From the NCBI RefSeq assembly GCF_022637455.1, contig NZ_CP093341.1, positions 3,824,506 to 3,888,505 on the forward strand: a DNA stretch of 64,000 bases, given 5' to 3'. The notes under the pieces were generated by a model. That model was not told the origin of the DNA, searched no databases, and was given only the letters and a program-made list of their open reading frames with translations. The translations under genes were made by a program, and so were the position numbers. The stretch comes from Lysobacter sp. S4-A87 (GTDB lineage: Bacteria > Pseudomonadota > Gammaproteobacteria > Xanthomonadales > Xanthomonadaceae). Within the stretch, counting starts at the first letter, position 1; every line of letters begins with the position of its first letter. This document shows positions 52,146 through 61,853 of this stretch, piece by piece.

Positions 52146-52403
52146 ATGGCACACAAAAAGGGCGTAGGTTCCACCCGTAACGGCCGCGACTCCAACCCGA
52201 AGTACCTCGGCGTGAAGATGTACGGCGGCCAGGCCATCGAGGCCGGCAACATCATCGTTCGTCAGCGCGGCACCCAGTTCCACCCGGGTTCCGGCGTCGG
52301 CCTCGGCCGCGATCACACCCTGTTCGCGCTGGTCGACGGCAAGGTCGAGTTCGCGACCAAGGGCCCGAAGAAGCGTCGCACCGTCAGCGTCGTCGCCGAG
52401 TAA
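52146..52403 (+). CDS. rpmA: 50S ribosomal protein L27
   Basis: L27 is an 85-residue protein whose N-terminal tail reaches the peptidyl-transferase centre. The sequence [19 protein letters not shown] is typical and has no Firmicutes-type cleavable leader. CAGGAG lies 7 bases upstream of the ATG. It is cotranscribed with rplU. Confidence 0.98.
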   Translation: MAHKKGVGSTRNGRDSNPKYLGVKMYGGQAIEAGNIIVRQRGTQFHPGSGVGLGRDHTLFALVDGKVEFATKGPKKRRTVSVVAE

Positions 52404-52427
52404 TCGGATTCGAAGCTGCAGCGAGGG

Positions 52428-52455
52428 GCCCCGCTTCGGCGGGGCTTTTCGTTTT
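52428..52455 (+). terminator. Rho-independent terminator after rpmA
   Basis: The stem GCCCCGC/GCGGGGC around TTCG is followed by TTTTCGTTTT, 25 bases after the rpmA stop. obgE therefore needs read-through or its own promoter. Confidence 0.88.
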
Positions 52456-52463
52456 AGCGGTAA

Positions 52464-53591
<1,128 letters not shown>

Positions 53592-53610
53592 GCCTGACGC
53601 ACAGGCAACA

Positions 53611-53640
53611 AAAAACCCGGCATCGGCCGGGTTTTTGTTT
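53611..53640. terminator. Bidirectional terminator between obgE and rpsT
   Basis: The perfect 11-bp stem AAAAACCCGGC/GCCGGGTTTTT around ATCG gives A and T runs on both sides. It can end obgE on the plus strand and rpsT on the minus strand. Confidence 0.92.
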
Positions 53641-53727
53641 TGCGCTGCCGGCGGCAAGGCCGGGCAGGGCGTCGAGCTTGGCTTCAACCACAACGTCCGC
53701 GCCGGTGTTGCCGGCGCGTCAGTCGTA

Positions 53728-53997
53728 TCAGGCAGCCTTGAGCGCCTTGATGCGGGCGTTCAGGCGAGCCTTGTGACGGGCAGCCTTGTTCTTGTGGATG
53801 AGACCACGCGAGCTGAAGCGATCGAGGATCGGCTGTGCGACTGCGAAGGCGGTCTCGGCGCCGGCGGCGTCGTTCTCGCCCAGGGCCTTGAGCACCTTCT
53901 TCACAGCGGTACGCAGCATCGAACGCTGGCTGGCGTTGCGGGCATTGCGGACGACGGTCTGCTTGGCGCGCTTTTTGGCGGACTTGATGTTTGCCAC
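53728..53997 (-). CDS. rpsT: 30S ribosomal protein S20
   Basis: S20 is an 89-residue, Lys-rich helical protein that binds 16S rRNA early in 30S assembly. The typical N-terminus [20 protein letters not shown] follows a GTG start at 53997, and [17 protein letters not shown] closes it. AGGAATTCGCC precedes the GTG. A weak start codon is a known feature of rpsT and ties it to autoregulation in E. coli. It is divergent from murJ, and a sigma-70 promoter is visible at 54055-54083. Confidence 0.97.
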   Translation of the reverse strand: MANIKSAKKRAKQTVVRNARNASQRSMLRTAVKKVLKALGENDAAGAETAFAVAQPILDRFSSRGLIHKNKAARHKARLNARIKALKAA

Positions 53998-54054
53998 GGC
54001 GAATTCCTGGAAACTGGTAAGAGAAAAATGAGATTGCGGAAAATCAGACCGGAA

Positions 54055-54083
54055 AGTATGGAGTATTCAGTGGGTTGGGTCAA
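54055..54083 (-). promoter_or_regulatory. Sigma-70 promoter of rpsT
   Basis: On the minus strand TTGACC (54083-54078), a 17-base spacer and CATACT (54060-54055) form a good promoter. The start would be near 54048, about 50 bases before the GTG. Confidence 0.72.
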
Positions 54084-54101
54084 TAGCAGGGGGAAGGGCC
54101 G

Positions 54102-55727
54102 ATGAGTGGGGGCCTGTTGCGCTCTACAACCGTTTTCAGCGCGATGACGTTCATTTCGCGCGTCTCCGGGCTGGTGCGGGACCAGATCTACGCGGCCGTG
54201 TTCGGGGCCAGCCCGGCCATGGATGCCTTCGTGGTGGCCTTCCGGATCCCCAATTTCATGCGCCGGCTCTCGGCCGAGGGCTCGTTCTCGATGGCCTTCG
54301 TGCCGGTCCTGGCCGAGTACAAGGCCAAGCACGACGAGGCCGCGGTCAAGGAGCTGATCGACCGGGTCGCCGGCACCCTGACCGCCGCGCTGCTGGTGGT
54401 CACGGCCCTGGCGGTGATCTTCGCGCCGGTGGTCATGCGCCTGTTCGCGCCCGGCTTCGAGCCCGGCAGCGCGCAGAGCGATCTGGCCGAGCTGATGCTG
54501 CGCATCACCTTCCCCTACGCCTTGTTCATCTCGCTGGCCTCGTTCGTCGGCGGCATCCTCAACAGCTACCAGCGCTTCGCCATCCCGGCGCTGTCGCCGG
54601 TGCTGCTGAACATCTCGATGATCCTGGCCGCGCTGTGCCTGGCGCCGCAGCTGAAGGAGTGGGGCTACGAGCCGGTGCTGGCGCTGGCCTGGGGCGTGTT
54701 TGCCGCGGGTATCGCGCAGCTGGTGTTCCAGTTGCCGTCGCTGGCCCGCCTCGGCCTGCTGCCGCGTCCGCGCTGGGGTGGAGGCCACGGTGGCGTGCGC
54801 AGGATCATGAAGCTGATGGTGCCGACCCTGTTCGGCTCGTCGGTCGCCCAGGTCAACCTGCTGCTGAACACCGTCATGGCCTCGTTCCTGATCGGCGGCA
54901 GCGTGACCTGGCTGTACTACACCGACCGCCTGCTGGAATTCCCGCTGGGCATGTTCGGCGTGGCGATCGGTACCGTCATCCTGCCGCACCTCTCGGCACG
55001 TCACGCCGACACCGATCCGAAGGGATTCTCGCGTGGCCTCGACTGGGGTTTCCGGCTCTGCATGATGATCGGCGTGCCGGCCTGCATTGGCCTGGTGTTC
55101 TGCGCCAAACCGCTGATCGCCACACTTTTCCAGCACGGCCACTTCACCGCCGAAGACACGCGCATGGCGCAGCTGAGCCTGATCGCGCAGTCGACTGCGG
55201 TGCCGGCGTTCCTGCTGGTGAAGGTACTGGCGCCGGGGTTCTATTCGCGCCAGGACACGAAGACGCCGGTGAAGGCCGCCGTGGTGTCGGTCGCGGTCAA
55301 CTTGTTGATGACCGTCGTGCTGATGCTGGGCCTGCTGTACCTGACCGACGTCGGCACCGCGGCACGGGCGAAGTCGAGCGGCCTGCTCGATGCCCTGGGT
55401 CATATTCCCGGTGCCCATGCACTGCTGGCGCTGGCGATCGCGGTTGCCGGCTGGACCAACGCGCTGCAGCTGTGGTGGTACCTCAGCCGCGCCAAGGTCT
55501 ACGAGATGCAGCCGGGCTGGCGCCGTTTCCTGCGCCAGATTGCCGTCGCCAGCATCGCGATGACCGCGGTGCTGCTGGCCATCCTGTGGGGCTGGCAGGG
55601 CTGGAGCGAGTGGCCGTGGTGGGAGCGGGTGTGGAAGCTGGGCGTGCTGGTCGGCGCTGGCGCCGCGGCCTACGGCGGCGTGCTGTGGCTGCAGGGCATC
55701 CGCCCGCGCGACCTGCGTGGGCATTGA
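54102..55727 (+). CDS. murJ: Lipid II flippase MurJ
   Basis: MurJ moves lipid-linked peptidoglycan precursor to the outer face of the inner membrane. The 541-residue MOP-superfamily protein has 14 predicted helices. It starts MSGGLLRSTTVFSAMTFISR with the family string VSGLVRDQIYAAVFGASPAMDAFVVAFRIPNF. The central cavity Arg residues are in RVSGLVRD and FRIPNFMRRLSAEG. The ATG at 54102 is supported by GGGGGAAGGG upstream. It is divergent from rpsT, a common gene pair in gammaproteobacteria, and is followed by ribF. Confidence 0.96.
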   Translation: MSGGLLRSTTVFSAMTFISRVSGLVRDQIYAAVFGASPAMDAFVVAFRIPNFMRRLSAEGSFSMAFVPVLAEYKAKHDEAAVKELIDRVAGTLTAALLVVTALAVIFAPVVMRLFAPGFEPGSAQSDLAELMLRITFPYALFISLASFVGGILNSYQRFAIPALSPVLLNISMILAALCLAPQLKEWGYEPVLALAWGVFAAGIAQLVFQLPSLARLGLLPRPRWGGGHGGVRRIMKLMVPTLFGSSVAQVNLLLNTVMASFLIGGSVTWLYYTDRLLEFPLGMFGVAIGTVILPHLSARHADTDPKGFSRGLDWGFRLCMMIGVPACIGLVFCAKPLIATLFQHGHFTAEDTRMAQLSLIAQSTAVPAFLLVKVLAPGFYSRQDTKTPVKAAVVSVAVNLLMTVVLMLGLLYLTDVGTAARAKSSGLLDALGHIPGAHALLALAIAVAGWTNALQLWWYLSRAKVYEMQPGWRRFLRQIAVASIAMTAVLLAILWGWQGWSEWPWWERVWKLGVLVGAGAAAYGGVLWLQGIRPRDLRGH

Positions 55728-55735
55728 GCTTCACC

Positions 55736-55842
55736 GTCATTCCCGCGAAGGCGGGAATCCAAGGACGCAGCTTTTTGCCTCGATCTCTGTTCACGTCATG
55801 GCAGGAGCAAAGTCCCTGGATCCCCGCCTTCGCGGGGATGAC
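55736..55842. repeat. Paired dispersed inverted repeats between murJ and ribF
   Basis: A GTCATTCCCGCGAAGGCGGG copy (55736-55764) faces an inverted copy (55812-55842) across 47 bases. It is the best-preserved pair in the window, with the same edges as 16354-16471. Confidence 0.88.
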
Positions 55843-55917
55843 GGTGACCTCAGGATGGCGGCAACCGTGGGATAGCGGCTTGAGGGGAATGGAAATCCCT
55901 TGCCCCGGCTATACTTG

Positions 55918-56865
55918 ATGGCAATGAGCAGGCTTTTTCGTGACGTCGAGGGCGGGTCCCGGTGCCCGCACGGCAGTGTGGTCTGCATCGGCGCATTCGA
56001 CGGCCTGCATCTCGGGCATCAGGCGCTGGTGCGCCACACGGTCGCCCGTGCCCGCGCGTTGGGCGTGGAAGCGGTCGTGCTCAGCTTCGAGCCGCTGCCG
56101 CGCGAGTTCTTCGCCCCGACGGCGCCGCCGCCGCGGCTGCTGCTGACCCACGCCAAGGCCGAGCGCCTGTTCGCCCTCGGCGCCGACCAGCTCGGCCTGC
56201 TGCGCTTCGACCGCCGCTTCAGCAGCATGTCCGCCGAGGACTTCGTGCGCACCGTGCTGATGGGGCGGTTGTCCGCGCGCGAAGTCTGGGTCGGGCCGGA
56301 GTTCCGCTTCGGCAAGGGCCGCGCCGGCGACATCGCGCTGTTGCAGCGGATGGGCGGCGAGCATGGTTTCAATGCCGGAGAGATCGAGCCCTTCCTCCTC
56401 GATGGCGATCGCGTGTCGAGCACGAAGATCCGCGAGGCCCTGCTCGCCGGCGATTTCGATGCGGCCACGGAACTGCTCGGTCGGCCGTATGCGATCGACG
56501 GCCACGTCGTGCCCGGCAAGCGCCTGGGCCGCACGCTCGGGTTTCCGACGGCCAACCTGCGCTTTGCCGGCAAGACGCCGGCGTTGTCGGGCATCTACGC
56601 GACCTGGGTGCATGGCGTCGGCGACCAGCCGCGCGCATCCGTGTCGAGCCTGGGCACGCGTCCGACCGTGGCCGGTGTGGAGCCTTTGCTCGAAGCGCAC
56701 CTGTTCGACTTCAATGGCGACCTCTACGGTCAACGCATCGAAGTCGAATTCGTCGCCAAGCTGCGTGACGAACTGAAATTCTCCGATCTGCCGGCATTGA
56801 CCGCGCAGATGCACCGCGACGCCGAGCAGGCGCGCGCCATCCTTTCGCAAGAAGTTTTCGCCTGA
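55918..56865 (+). CDS. ribF: Bifunctional riboflavin kinase/FAD synthetase
   Basis: RibF makes FMN from riboflavin and ATP, then FAD from FMN. The 315-residue protein has an N-terminal nucleotidyltransferase domain (CIGAFDGLHLGHQALVR, the HxGH-type motif; VGPEFRFGKGRAGD; SSTKIREALLAGDF) and a C-terminal kinase domain from about 190 (GHVVPGKRLGRTLGFPTANL). Start codons at 55918 and 55924 are both possible. A TATACT -10-like box (55910-55915) lies so close that the message could be leaderless, and no ribosome site is visible. It precedes ileS by 9 bases, the usual ribF-ileS-lspA-ispH order. Confidence 0.95.
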   Translation: MAMSRLFRDVEGGSRCPHGSVVCIGAFDGLHLGHQALVRHTVARARALGVEAVVLSFEPLPREFFAPTAPPPRLLLTHAKAERLFALGADQLGLLRFDRRFSSMSAEDFVRTVLMGRLSAREVWVGPEFRFGKGRAGDIALLQRMGGEHGFNAGEIEPFLLDGDRVSSTKIREALLAGDFDAATELLGRPYAIDGHVVPGKRLGRTLGFPTANLRFAGKTPALSGIYATWVHGVGDQPRASVSSLGTRPTVAGVEPLLEAHLFDFNGDLYGQRIEVEFVAKLRDELKFSDLPALTAQMHRDAEQARAILSQEVFA

Positions 56866-56874
56866 GCGCACGCT

Positions 56875-59811
56875 GTGACCAATAACGACACCAACCAGTA
56901 CAAAGCCACCCTGCATCTGCCGGCGACGGATTTCCCGATGCGCGGCGACCTGCCCAAGCGCGAGCCGGTAACCCTGGCGCGCTGGGAAGGCGAGGGCCTG
57001 TACCAGCGAATCCGCGAGAAGGTCGGCAAGCGCGAGCGCAGCTTCGTGCTGCACGACGGCCCGCCGTATGCCAACGGCGCGATCCACCTGGGCCATGCGG
57101 TCAACAAGGTGCTCAAGGACGTGGTGGTCAAGTCCAAGCTGCTGGCCGGCTTCGACGCGCCCTACGTGCCGGGCTGGGATTGCCACGGCCTGCCGATCGA
57201 GCACCAGGTAGAGAAGAAGTTCGGCAAGGTCGGCGACAAGATCGACGCCAGCGAATTCCGGCAGAAGTGCCGCGAGTACGCCGCCGAGCAGATCGACCTG
57301 CAGCGCACCGACTTCAAGCGCCTGGGCGTGCTCGGTGACTGGGACAACCCGTACCGCACGATGGACTTCCGCTACGAGGCCGACATCATCCGGTCGCTGG
57401 CGAAGATCGTCGAACGCGGCCACCTGGTGCGCGGCGCCAAGCCGGTGCACTGGTGCTTCGATTGCGGTTCGGCCCTGGCCGAAGCGGAGATCGAGTACGC
57501 CGACAAGCAGTCCTGGGCCATCGACGTCGCCTACGACGCGATCGATCCGGATGCACTTGCCGCGCTGTTCGGCGCCACCGTCGAGGACGGCGTGCGCGTG
57601 GCGATGCCGATCTGGACCACCACGCCGTGGACGCTGCCGGCGAGCCTTGCAGTGAGCGTAGGCCCGGACCTGGAGTACGTGCTGGTCGAAGGCCCGCGCA
57701 TGGCCGACGGCGGCCGCCGCCTGCTGGTGCTGGCCGAAGCGCTGGCCGGCAAGGCGTTGTCGCGCTACGGCATCGAAGACGTGCAGGTGCTCGGTCGCGC
57801 CCTCGGCAACGACCTCGACAATCAGCTGCTGCAGCACCCGTTCTATGCCGATCGCCAGATCCCGGTGCTGGTCGGTGATCACGTCTCGGCCGAGGACGGC
57901 ACCGGCATCGTCCACACCGCCCCCGGCCACGGCCAGGAGGACTATGCGGTCGGCCTGAAGTACGGCTTGATGGATCGCTACAGCGCGGGCCAGATCAACC
58001 CGGTCGATGGCCGCGGTTTGTACCTGCCGTCGACCCCGCCGGCCGACGGCACGACCCTGGCCGGCCTGCACATCTGGAAGGCCGAGCAGCCGATCCTCGA
58101 TGTGATCGGCGCCAGCGGCCACCTGCTGTTCGCCCACCGCATCACCCACAGCTACCCGCATTGCTGGCGCCACAAGACGCCGGTGGTGTTCCGCGCCACG
58201 CCGCAGTGGTTCATCTCGATGGAGCAGGCCGGCCTGCGCCGCGACAGCCTGGCCGAGATCGGCAAGGTCGGCTGGGTGCCGGAGTGGGGCGAGGCACGCA
58301 TCTACAACATGATCGAAGGCCGTCCGGACTGGACGATCTCGCGCCAGCGCTACTGGGGCGTGCCGATCGCGCTGTTCTTCCATCGCGAGACCGGCGAGCC
58401 GCACCCGCGTTCGCCGGAACTGATGCGCAAGGTCGCTGAGCGCGTCGAGCTCGAGGGCGCCGACGCCTGGTACGCGATGACCGCGCAGGAGCTGCTCGGC
58501 GACGAGGCCGGCGACTACGAAAAGGTCACCGACATCCTCGACGTCTGGTTCGACTCCGGCGTCAGCCACGAGTGCGTGCTGGCGCAGCGTCCGCAGGACG
58601 GCCTGCACAAGCCGGCCGATCTTTACCTGGAAGGCTCCGACCAGCACCGCGGCTGGTTCCACAGCTCGCTGCTGACCGGCGTGGCGATGGACGGCGTCGC
58701 CCCGTACAGGCAGGTGCTCACGCACGGCTTCACTGTCGATGCGCAGGGCAAGAAGATGTCCAAGTCGCTGCAGAACACGCTGGCACCGCAGAAGGTCATC
58801 GACCAGATGGGCGCCGACGTGCTGCGCCTGTGGATCGCCTCGACCGACTACCGCAACGAGATGTCGGTCTCCGACGACATCCTCAAGCGCAACGCCGACG
58901 TCTACCGCCGCATCCGCAACACCGCGCGTTTCCTGCTGGCCAACCTCAGCGGCTTCGACCCGGCCGTGCACCTGCGCCCGCTGGGCGACATGGTCGCGCT
59001 CGACCGCTGGATCGTGCACCGCGCCGCCGAGTTGCAGGACCGCATCGCCAGCGCCTACGAGCGCTACGACTTCGCCGAGATCGTGCAGGCGTTGTCGAAC
59101 TTCTGCAGCGTCGACCTGGGCTCGCTCTACCTGGACGTGACCAAGGATCGTCTCTACACGATGCCGGAAGACTCGCGCGGTCGCCGTTCGGCGCAGAGCG
59201 CGATGTACCGCATCGCCGAAGCCTTCGTGCGCTGGATCGCGCCGATCCTGGCGTTCACCGCCGACGAGATGTGGCAGCACCTGCCGACCGTGACCGACCA
59301 GGGGCCGCGCGAGGGCAACGTGCTGTTCACCACCTGGTACGACGGCCTGGCCGTGCTCGACGAGGACTCGGTGCTGTCGTCGCAGGACTTCGACCGCCTG
59401 CTGGCCCTGCGTGAAGAGGTCAGCAGGACGCTCGAACCGATGCGCGCCGCCGGCGACATCGGCGCCGCGCTCGAAGCCGAGATCGCCTTGCGCGCCGGCG
59501 TCGCCGACCAGAACTGGCTGGCGCAGTTCAGCGACGAGTTGCGTTTCCTGTTCATCAGCGGCGACGTCGAAGTGGTGGCCGACGACGGCATCAAGGACAT
59601 CGCCGTCCTCGCCACGCCGACCACCAAGGCCAAGTGCGTGCGCTGCTGGCAGTACCGCGCCGACATCGGCAGCGATGCCGCCCATCCCGAGCTGTGCGGC
59701 CGCTGCGTGGTCAACATCACCGGTGCTGGTGAGTCCGGCGCTGGCGAGTCCGGCGCTGGTGAGTCCGGCGCTGGTGAGTCCGGCGCTGGTGAGAACAGGG
59801 AGTGGTTCTGA
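56875..59811 (+). CDS. ileS: Isoleucyl-tRNA synthetase with C-terminal repeat tail
   Basis: IleRS charges tRNA-Ile and edits misacylated valine. The 978-residue protein has HLGH (71-74) and KMSKS (627-631) catalytic motifs, the CP1 editing domain between them ([15 protein letters not shown]) and a C-terminal zinc site ([10 protein letters not shown]...LCGRCVVNI). The start is GTG at 56875. After the zinc site the reading frame runs through five 15-bp repeats encoding GAGES, giving an acidic Gly-rich tail not found in typical IleRS. The stop overlaps the lspA ATG (TGATG). Sits in the ribF-ileS-lspA-ispH operon. Confidence 0.97.
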   Translation: MTNNDTNQYKATLHLPATDFPMRGDLPKREPVTLARWEGEGLYQRIREKVGKRERSFVLHDGPPYANGAIHLGHAVNKVLKDVVVKSKLLAGFDAPYVPGWDCHGLPIEHQVEKKFGKVGDKIDASEFRQKCREYAAEQIDLQRTDFKRLGVLGDWDNPYRTMDFRYEADIIRSLAKIVERGHLVRGAKPVHWCFDCGSALAEAEIEYADKQSWAIDVAYDAIDPDALAALFGATVEDGVRVAMPIWTTTPWTLPASLAVSVGPDLEYVLVEGPRMADGGRRLLVLAEALAGKALSRYGIEDVQVLGRALGNDLDNQLLQHPFYADRQIPVLVGDHVSAEDGTGIVHTAPGHGQEDYAVGLKYGLMDRYSAGQINPVDGRGLYLPSTPPADGTTLAGLHIWKAEQPILDVIGASGHLLFAHRITHSYPHCWRHKTPVVFRATPQWFISMEQAGLRRDSLAEIGKVGWVPEWGEARIYNMIEGRPDWTISRQRYWGVPIALFFHRETGEPHPRSPELMRKVAERVELEGADAWYAMTAQELLGDEAGDYEKVTDILDVWFDSGVSHECVLAQRPQDGLHKPADLYLEGSDQHRGWFHSSLLTGVAMDGVAPYRQVLTHGFTVDAQGKKMSKSLQNTLAPQKVIDQMGADVLRLWIASTDYRNEMSVSDDILKRNADVYRRIRNTARFLLANLSGFDPAVHLRPLGDMVALDRWIVHRAAELQDRIASAYERYDFAEIVQALSNFCSVDLGSLYLDVTKDRLYTMPEDSRGRRSAQSAMYRIAEAFVRWIAPILAFTADEMWQHLPTVTDQGPREGNVLFTTWYDGLAVLDEDSVLSSQDFDRLLALREEVSRTLEPMRAAGDIGAALEAEIALRAGVADQNWLAQFSDELRFLFISGDVEVVADDGIKDIAVLATPTTKAKCVRCWQYRADIGSDAAHPELCGRCVVNITGAGESGAGESGAGESGAGESGAGENREWF
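59722..59796 (+). repeat. 15-bp tandem repeat (5 copies) at the 3' end of ileS
   Basis: Five direct copies of a 15-bp unit like GGCGCTGGTGAGTCC occur (59722, 59737, 59752, 59767 and 59782). In frame they encode Gly-Ala-Gly-Glu-Ser; the last copy ends Glu-Asn. Copy number may vary between strains. Confidence 0.95.
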
Positions 59812-60314
59812 TGACGTCCGTTCGTCCCAATGCGCTGCCGTGGCTGGTGCTGTCGGTGCTGGTGATCGTCCTCGACCAGCTGACCAAGTGGTGGGTGCTG
59901 ACCTCGCTGCCCGAGTACACCGCGATCCCGGTGATCGAAGGCTTCTGGAACTGGTACCGCACCTACAACACCGGTGCGGCGTTCAGCTTCCTGAGCGATG
60001 CCGGCGGCTGGCAGAAGTACGTGTTCGTGGTGCTGGCGGTGGCGATCAGCGGCCTGCTCGGCTGGTGGCTGAGGCAGACCCGTCGCAGTGACTGGAAGAG
60101 CGCCCTGCCGTACTCGCTGGTGATCGGCGGCGCCCTGGGCAACGTCATCGACCGGCTGCTGCACGGCCATGTCGTCGACTTCATCCAGTGGCACTGGCGT
60201 GACCATTACTGGCCGGCCTTCAACGTGGCCGACTCGGCCATCGTCGTCGGCGCGATCGGCATCGCCCTGTTCGGCCTGCTGGCGCCCAGGCCGCAGCCGG
60301 CGGCAACGAAGTAA
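59811..60314 (+). CDS. lspA: Lipoprotein signal peptidase (signal peptidase II)
   Basis: LspA removes signal peptides from diacylglyceryl-modified prolipoproteins in the inner membrane. The 167-residue protein has four helices and the two catalytic Asp in [20 protein letters not shown] and [32 protein letters not shown] is the conserved loop. The ATG at 59811 overlaps the ileS stop, showing translational coupling. Its substrates here include the PstS, DUF4139 and BON/OmpA-like lipoproteins. Confidence 0.96.
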   Translation: MTSVRPNALPWLVLSVLVIVLDQLTKWWVLTSLPEYTAIPVIEGFWNWYRTYNTGAAFSFLSDAGGWQKYVFVVLAVAISGLLGWWLRQTRRSDWKSALPYSLVIGGALGNVIDRLLHGHVVDFIQWHWRDHYWPAFNVADSAIVVGAIGIALFGLLAPRPQPAATK

Positions 60315-60342
60315 CGCGGCCGGGCCGGAGTACAATGGCGCC

Positions 60343-61293
60343 ATGGATGTCCTGCTAGCCAATCCCCGTGGTTTCTGCGCCGGTGTCGACCGCGCCATCG
60401 AGATCGTCAAGCGTGCGATCGAGACGCTCGGTGCGCCGATCTATGTCCGCCATGAAGTCGTGCACAACCGCTTCGTGGTCGACGACCTCAAGCACCGCGG
60501 CGCGATCTTCGTCGAGGAACTCGACGAAGTGCCCGACGGCGCCACCGTGATCTTCAGCGCCCATGGCGTATCCAAGGCCGTGCGCGAGGAAGCGCAGCGG
60601 CGCGACCTGAAGGTGTTCGACGCGACCTGCCCGCTGGTGACCAAGGTCCACCTCGAAGTCGCCCGGCACTGCCGTGCCGGCCGCGACGTGGTGCTGATCG
60701 GCCACGAAGGCCACCCCGAAGTCGAAGGCACGATGGGCCAGTGGAAGCGCGAGGCCGGCTCGGGTCGGATCTACCTGGTCGAGGACAACGACGACGTCGC
60801 CGCGCTGGAGATCGACCAGCCGCAGAACGTCGCCTACACGACCCAGACCACGCTGTCGGTGGACGACACCCGCGGCGTGATCGAGGCACTGCGGACCAAG
60901 TACCCGGCCATGCAGGGCCCGAAGAACGACGACATCTGCTACGCCACGCAGAACCGCCAGGACGCCGTGCGCGAACTGGCCGCCAAGTGCGACCTGGTGC
61001 TGGTGGTGGGCTCGATCAACAGCTCCAACTCCAACCGCTTGCGCGAGCTGGCCGAGCGCGAAGGCGTCGCGGCCTACCTGATCGACGGCGCGATCGAGAT
61101 CAACCCGTCCTGGGTCGAGGGCCGCAAGCGCATCGGCGTGACCGCCGGCGCCTCGGCGCCCGAGGTCCTGGTGCGCGGGGTGATCGAGCGCCTGCGCGAA
61201 CTGGGCGCCCTGCATGTCAGCGAGCTCGACGGCGAGCCCGAGGACATGGTCTTTGCCCTGCCGAAGGAGCTGCGGTTGCAGCTGGTCGATTGA
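60343..61293 (+). CDS. ispH: 4-hydroxy-3-methylbut-2-enyl diphosphate reductase
   Basis: IspH performs the last step of the MEP isoprenoid pathway, reducing HMBPP to IPP and DMAPP with a [4Fe-4S] cluster. The 316-residue protein has the three cluster Cys in [25 protein letters not shown] and [20 protein letters not shown] and [13 protein letters not shown] hold substrate-binding His; [10 protein letters not shown] is near the end. A TACAAT -10-like box (60331-60336) is only 6 bases before the ATG at 60343, so a leaderless message is possible in addition to read-through from lspA. Confidence 0.97.
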   Translation: MDVLLANPRGFCAGVDRAIEIVKRAIETLGAPIYVRHEVVHNRFVVDDLKHRGAIFVEELDEVPDGATVIFSAHGVSKAVREEAQRRDLKVFDATCPLVTKVHLEVARHCRAGRDVVLIGHEGHPEVEGTMGQWKREAGSGRIYLVEDNDDVAALEIDQPQNVAYTTQTTLSVDDTRGVIEALRTKYPAMQGPKNDDICYATQNRQDAVRELAAKCDLVLVVGSINSSNSNRLRELAEREGVAAYLIDGAIEINPSWVEGRKRIGVTAGASAPEVLVRGVIERLRELGALHVSELDGEPEDMVFALPKELRLQLVD

Positions 61294-61412
61294 CCGCGAT
61301 GGATTGACCAGGATTCATTGACCAAAAGCAGCCCCAGCGCCTAGAATTCCCGCCTCGCGGAGAATTCCGCAGCCGGCCCGCCTTGACAGGATGGGGCCCG
61401 GCCGAAAGACCC

Positions 61413-61488
61413 GCCGGAATAGCTCAGTTGGTAGAGCGGCGCATTCGTAATGCGTAGGTCGTAGGTTCGATTCCTATTTCCGGCACCA
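61413..61488 (+). tRNA. tRNA-Thr (anticodon CGT)
   Basis: This is a 76-base cloverleaf with acceptor stem GCCGGAA/TTCCGGC, discriminator A and encoded CCA. The anticodon stem GCGCA/TGCGT holds the loop TTCGTAA with anticodon CGT, which reads ACG codons. The D arm is GCTCAGTTGGTAGAGC and the T arm GTAGGTTCGATTCCTAT. Confidence 0.96.
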
Positions 61489-61496
61489 TTGAAATC

Positions 61497-61537
61497 AAGG
61501 GCTTGCAAGGTTTTTGCCTTGCAGGCCCTTTTTTATT
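61497..61537 (+). terminator. Rho-independent terminator after tRNA-Thr
   Basis: The stem AAGGGC-TTGCAAGG/CCTTGCA-GGCCCTT, with a small bulge, is followed by TTTTTATTT, starting 9 bases after the tRNA. Confidence 0.88.
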
Positions 61538-61660
61538 TCGGTGCCTGGGGGCGATTTTGGGTCCGTTTCGAAGCGGTCGGCTGCGGTCCCGCTTACGACC
61601 ACAGCGGCCCCCTGCGCGATGCAGGAACGGCGCGAGACCGTGTCTCGCGCCGCCCGATTG

Positions 61661-61777
61661 TCACGGTGTGACGATGTTGAACCAGAACTCGAAATCGTCG
61701 GCGTAGGACAGCAGTTCCTTCAGCTTGGCTGGATCGCCTTCGGGTTCCCGCCAAAGTAGCTGGTGGTCACACGAAGA
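61661..61777 (-). pseudogene. C-terminal remnant of an unidentified gene
   Basis: A 38-codon minus-strand frame ends ...REPEGDPAKLKELLSYADD then FEFWFNIVTP and stops at 61661. The composition is clearly protein-like, with mixed charges and aromatics and ordinary codon use, but there is no start codon. An in-frame stop sits at 61778, and the adjacent sequence is the leader of the autotransporter gene. A neighbouring frame reads TSYFGG just where the good frame begins, suggesting a frameshift. I do not recognise the parent family. It looks like a broken end of a gene displaced by the autotransporter region. Confidence 0.5.
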
Positions 61778-61853
61778 TCACGCCAGTGCGACTCTCATCC
61801 AACCTGTTGTGTGTTGTGCCTGCCCTTCGCTCATGGACTGAGGGAGTCGCGCC

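Noticed and set aside
55850..55917. An FMN riboswitch upstream of ribF
   Set aside because: The gap is short and filled by a dispersed repeat; no conserved FMN-aptamer segments are seen.
55909..59685. A 1258-codon minus-strand frame over ribF and ileS
   Set aside because: The plus strand encodes RibF and IleRS with all catalytic motifs; the antisense translation has no domain and shadow-like composition.
61383..61411. TTGACA 25 bases upstream of tRNA-Thr as its promoter
   Set aside because: The matching -10 position (AAGACC) is poor and the start would fall inside the tRNA.
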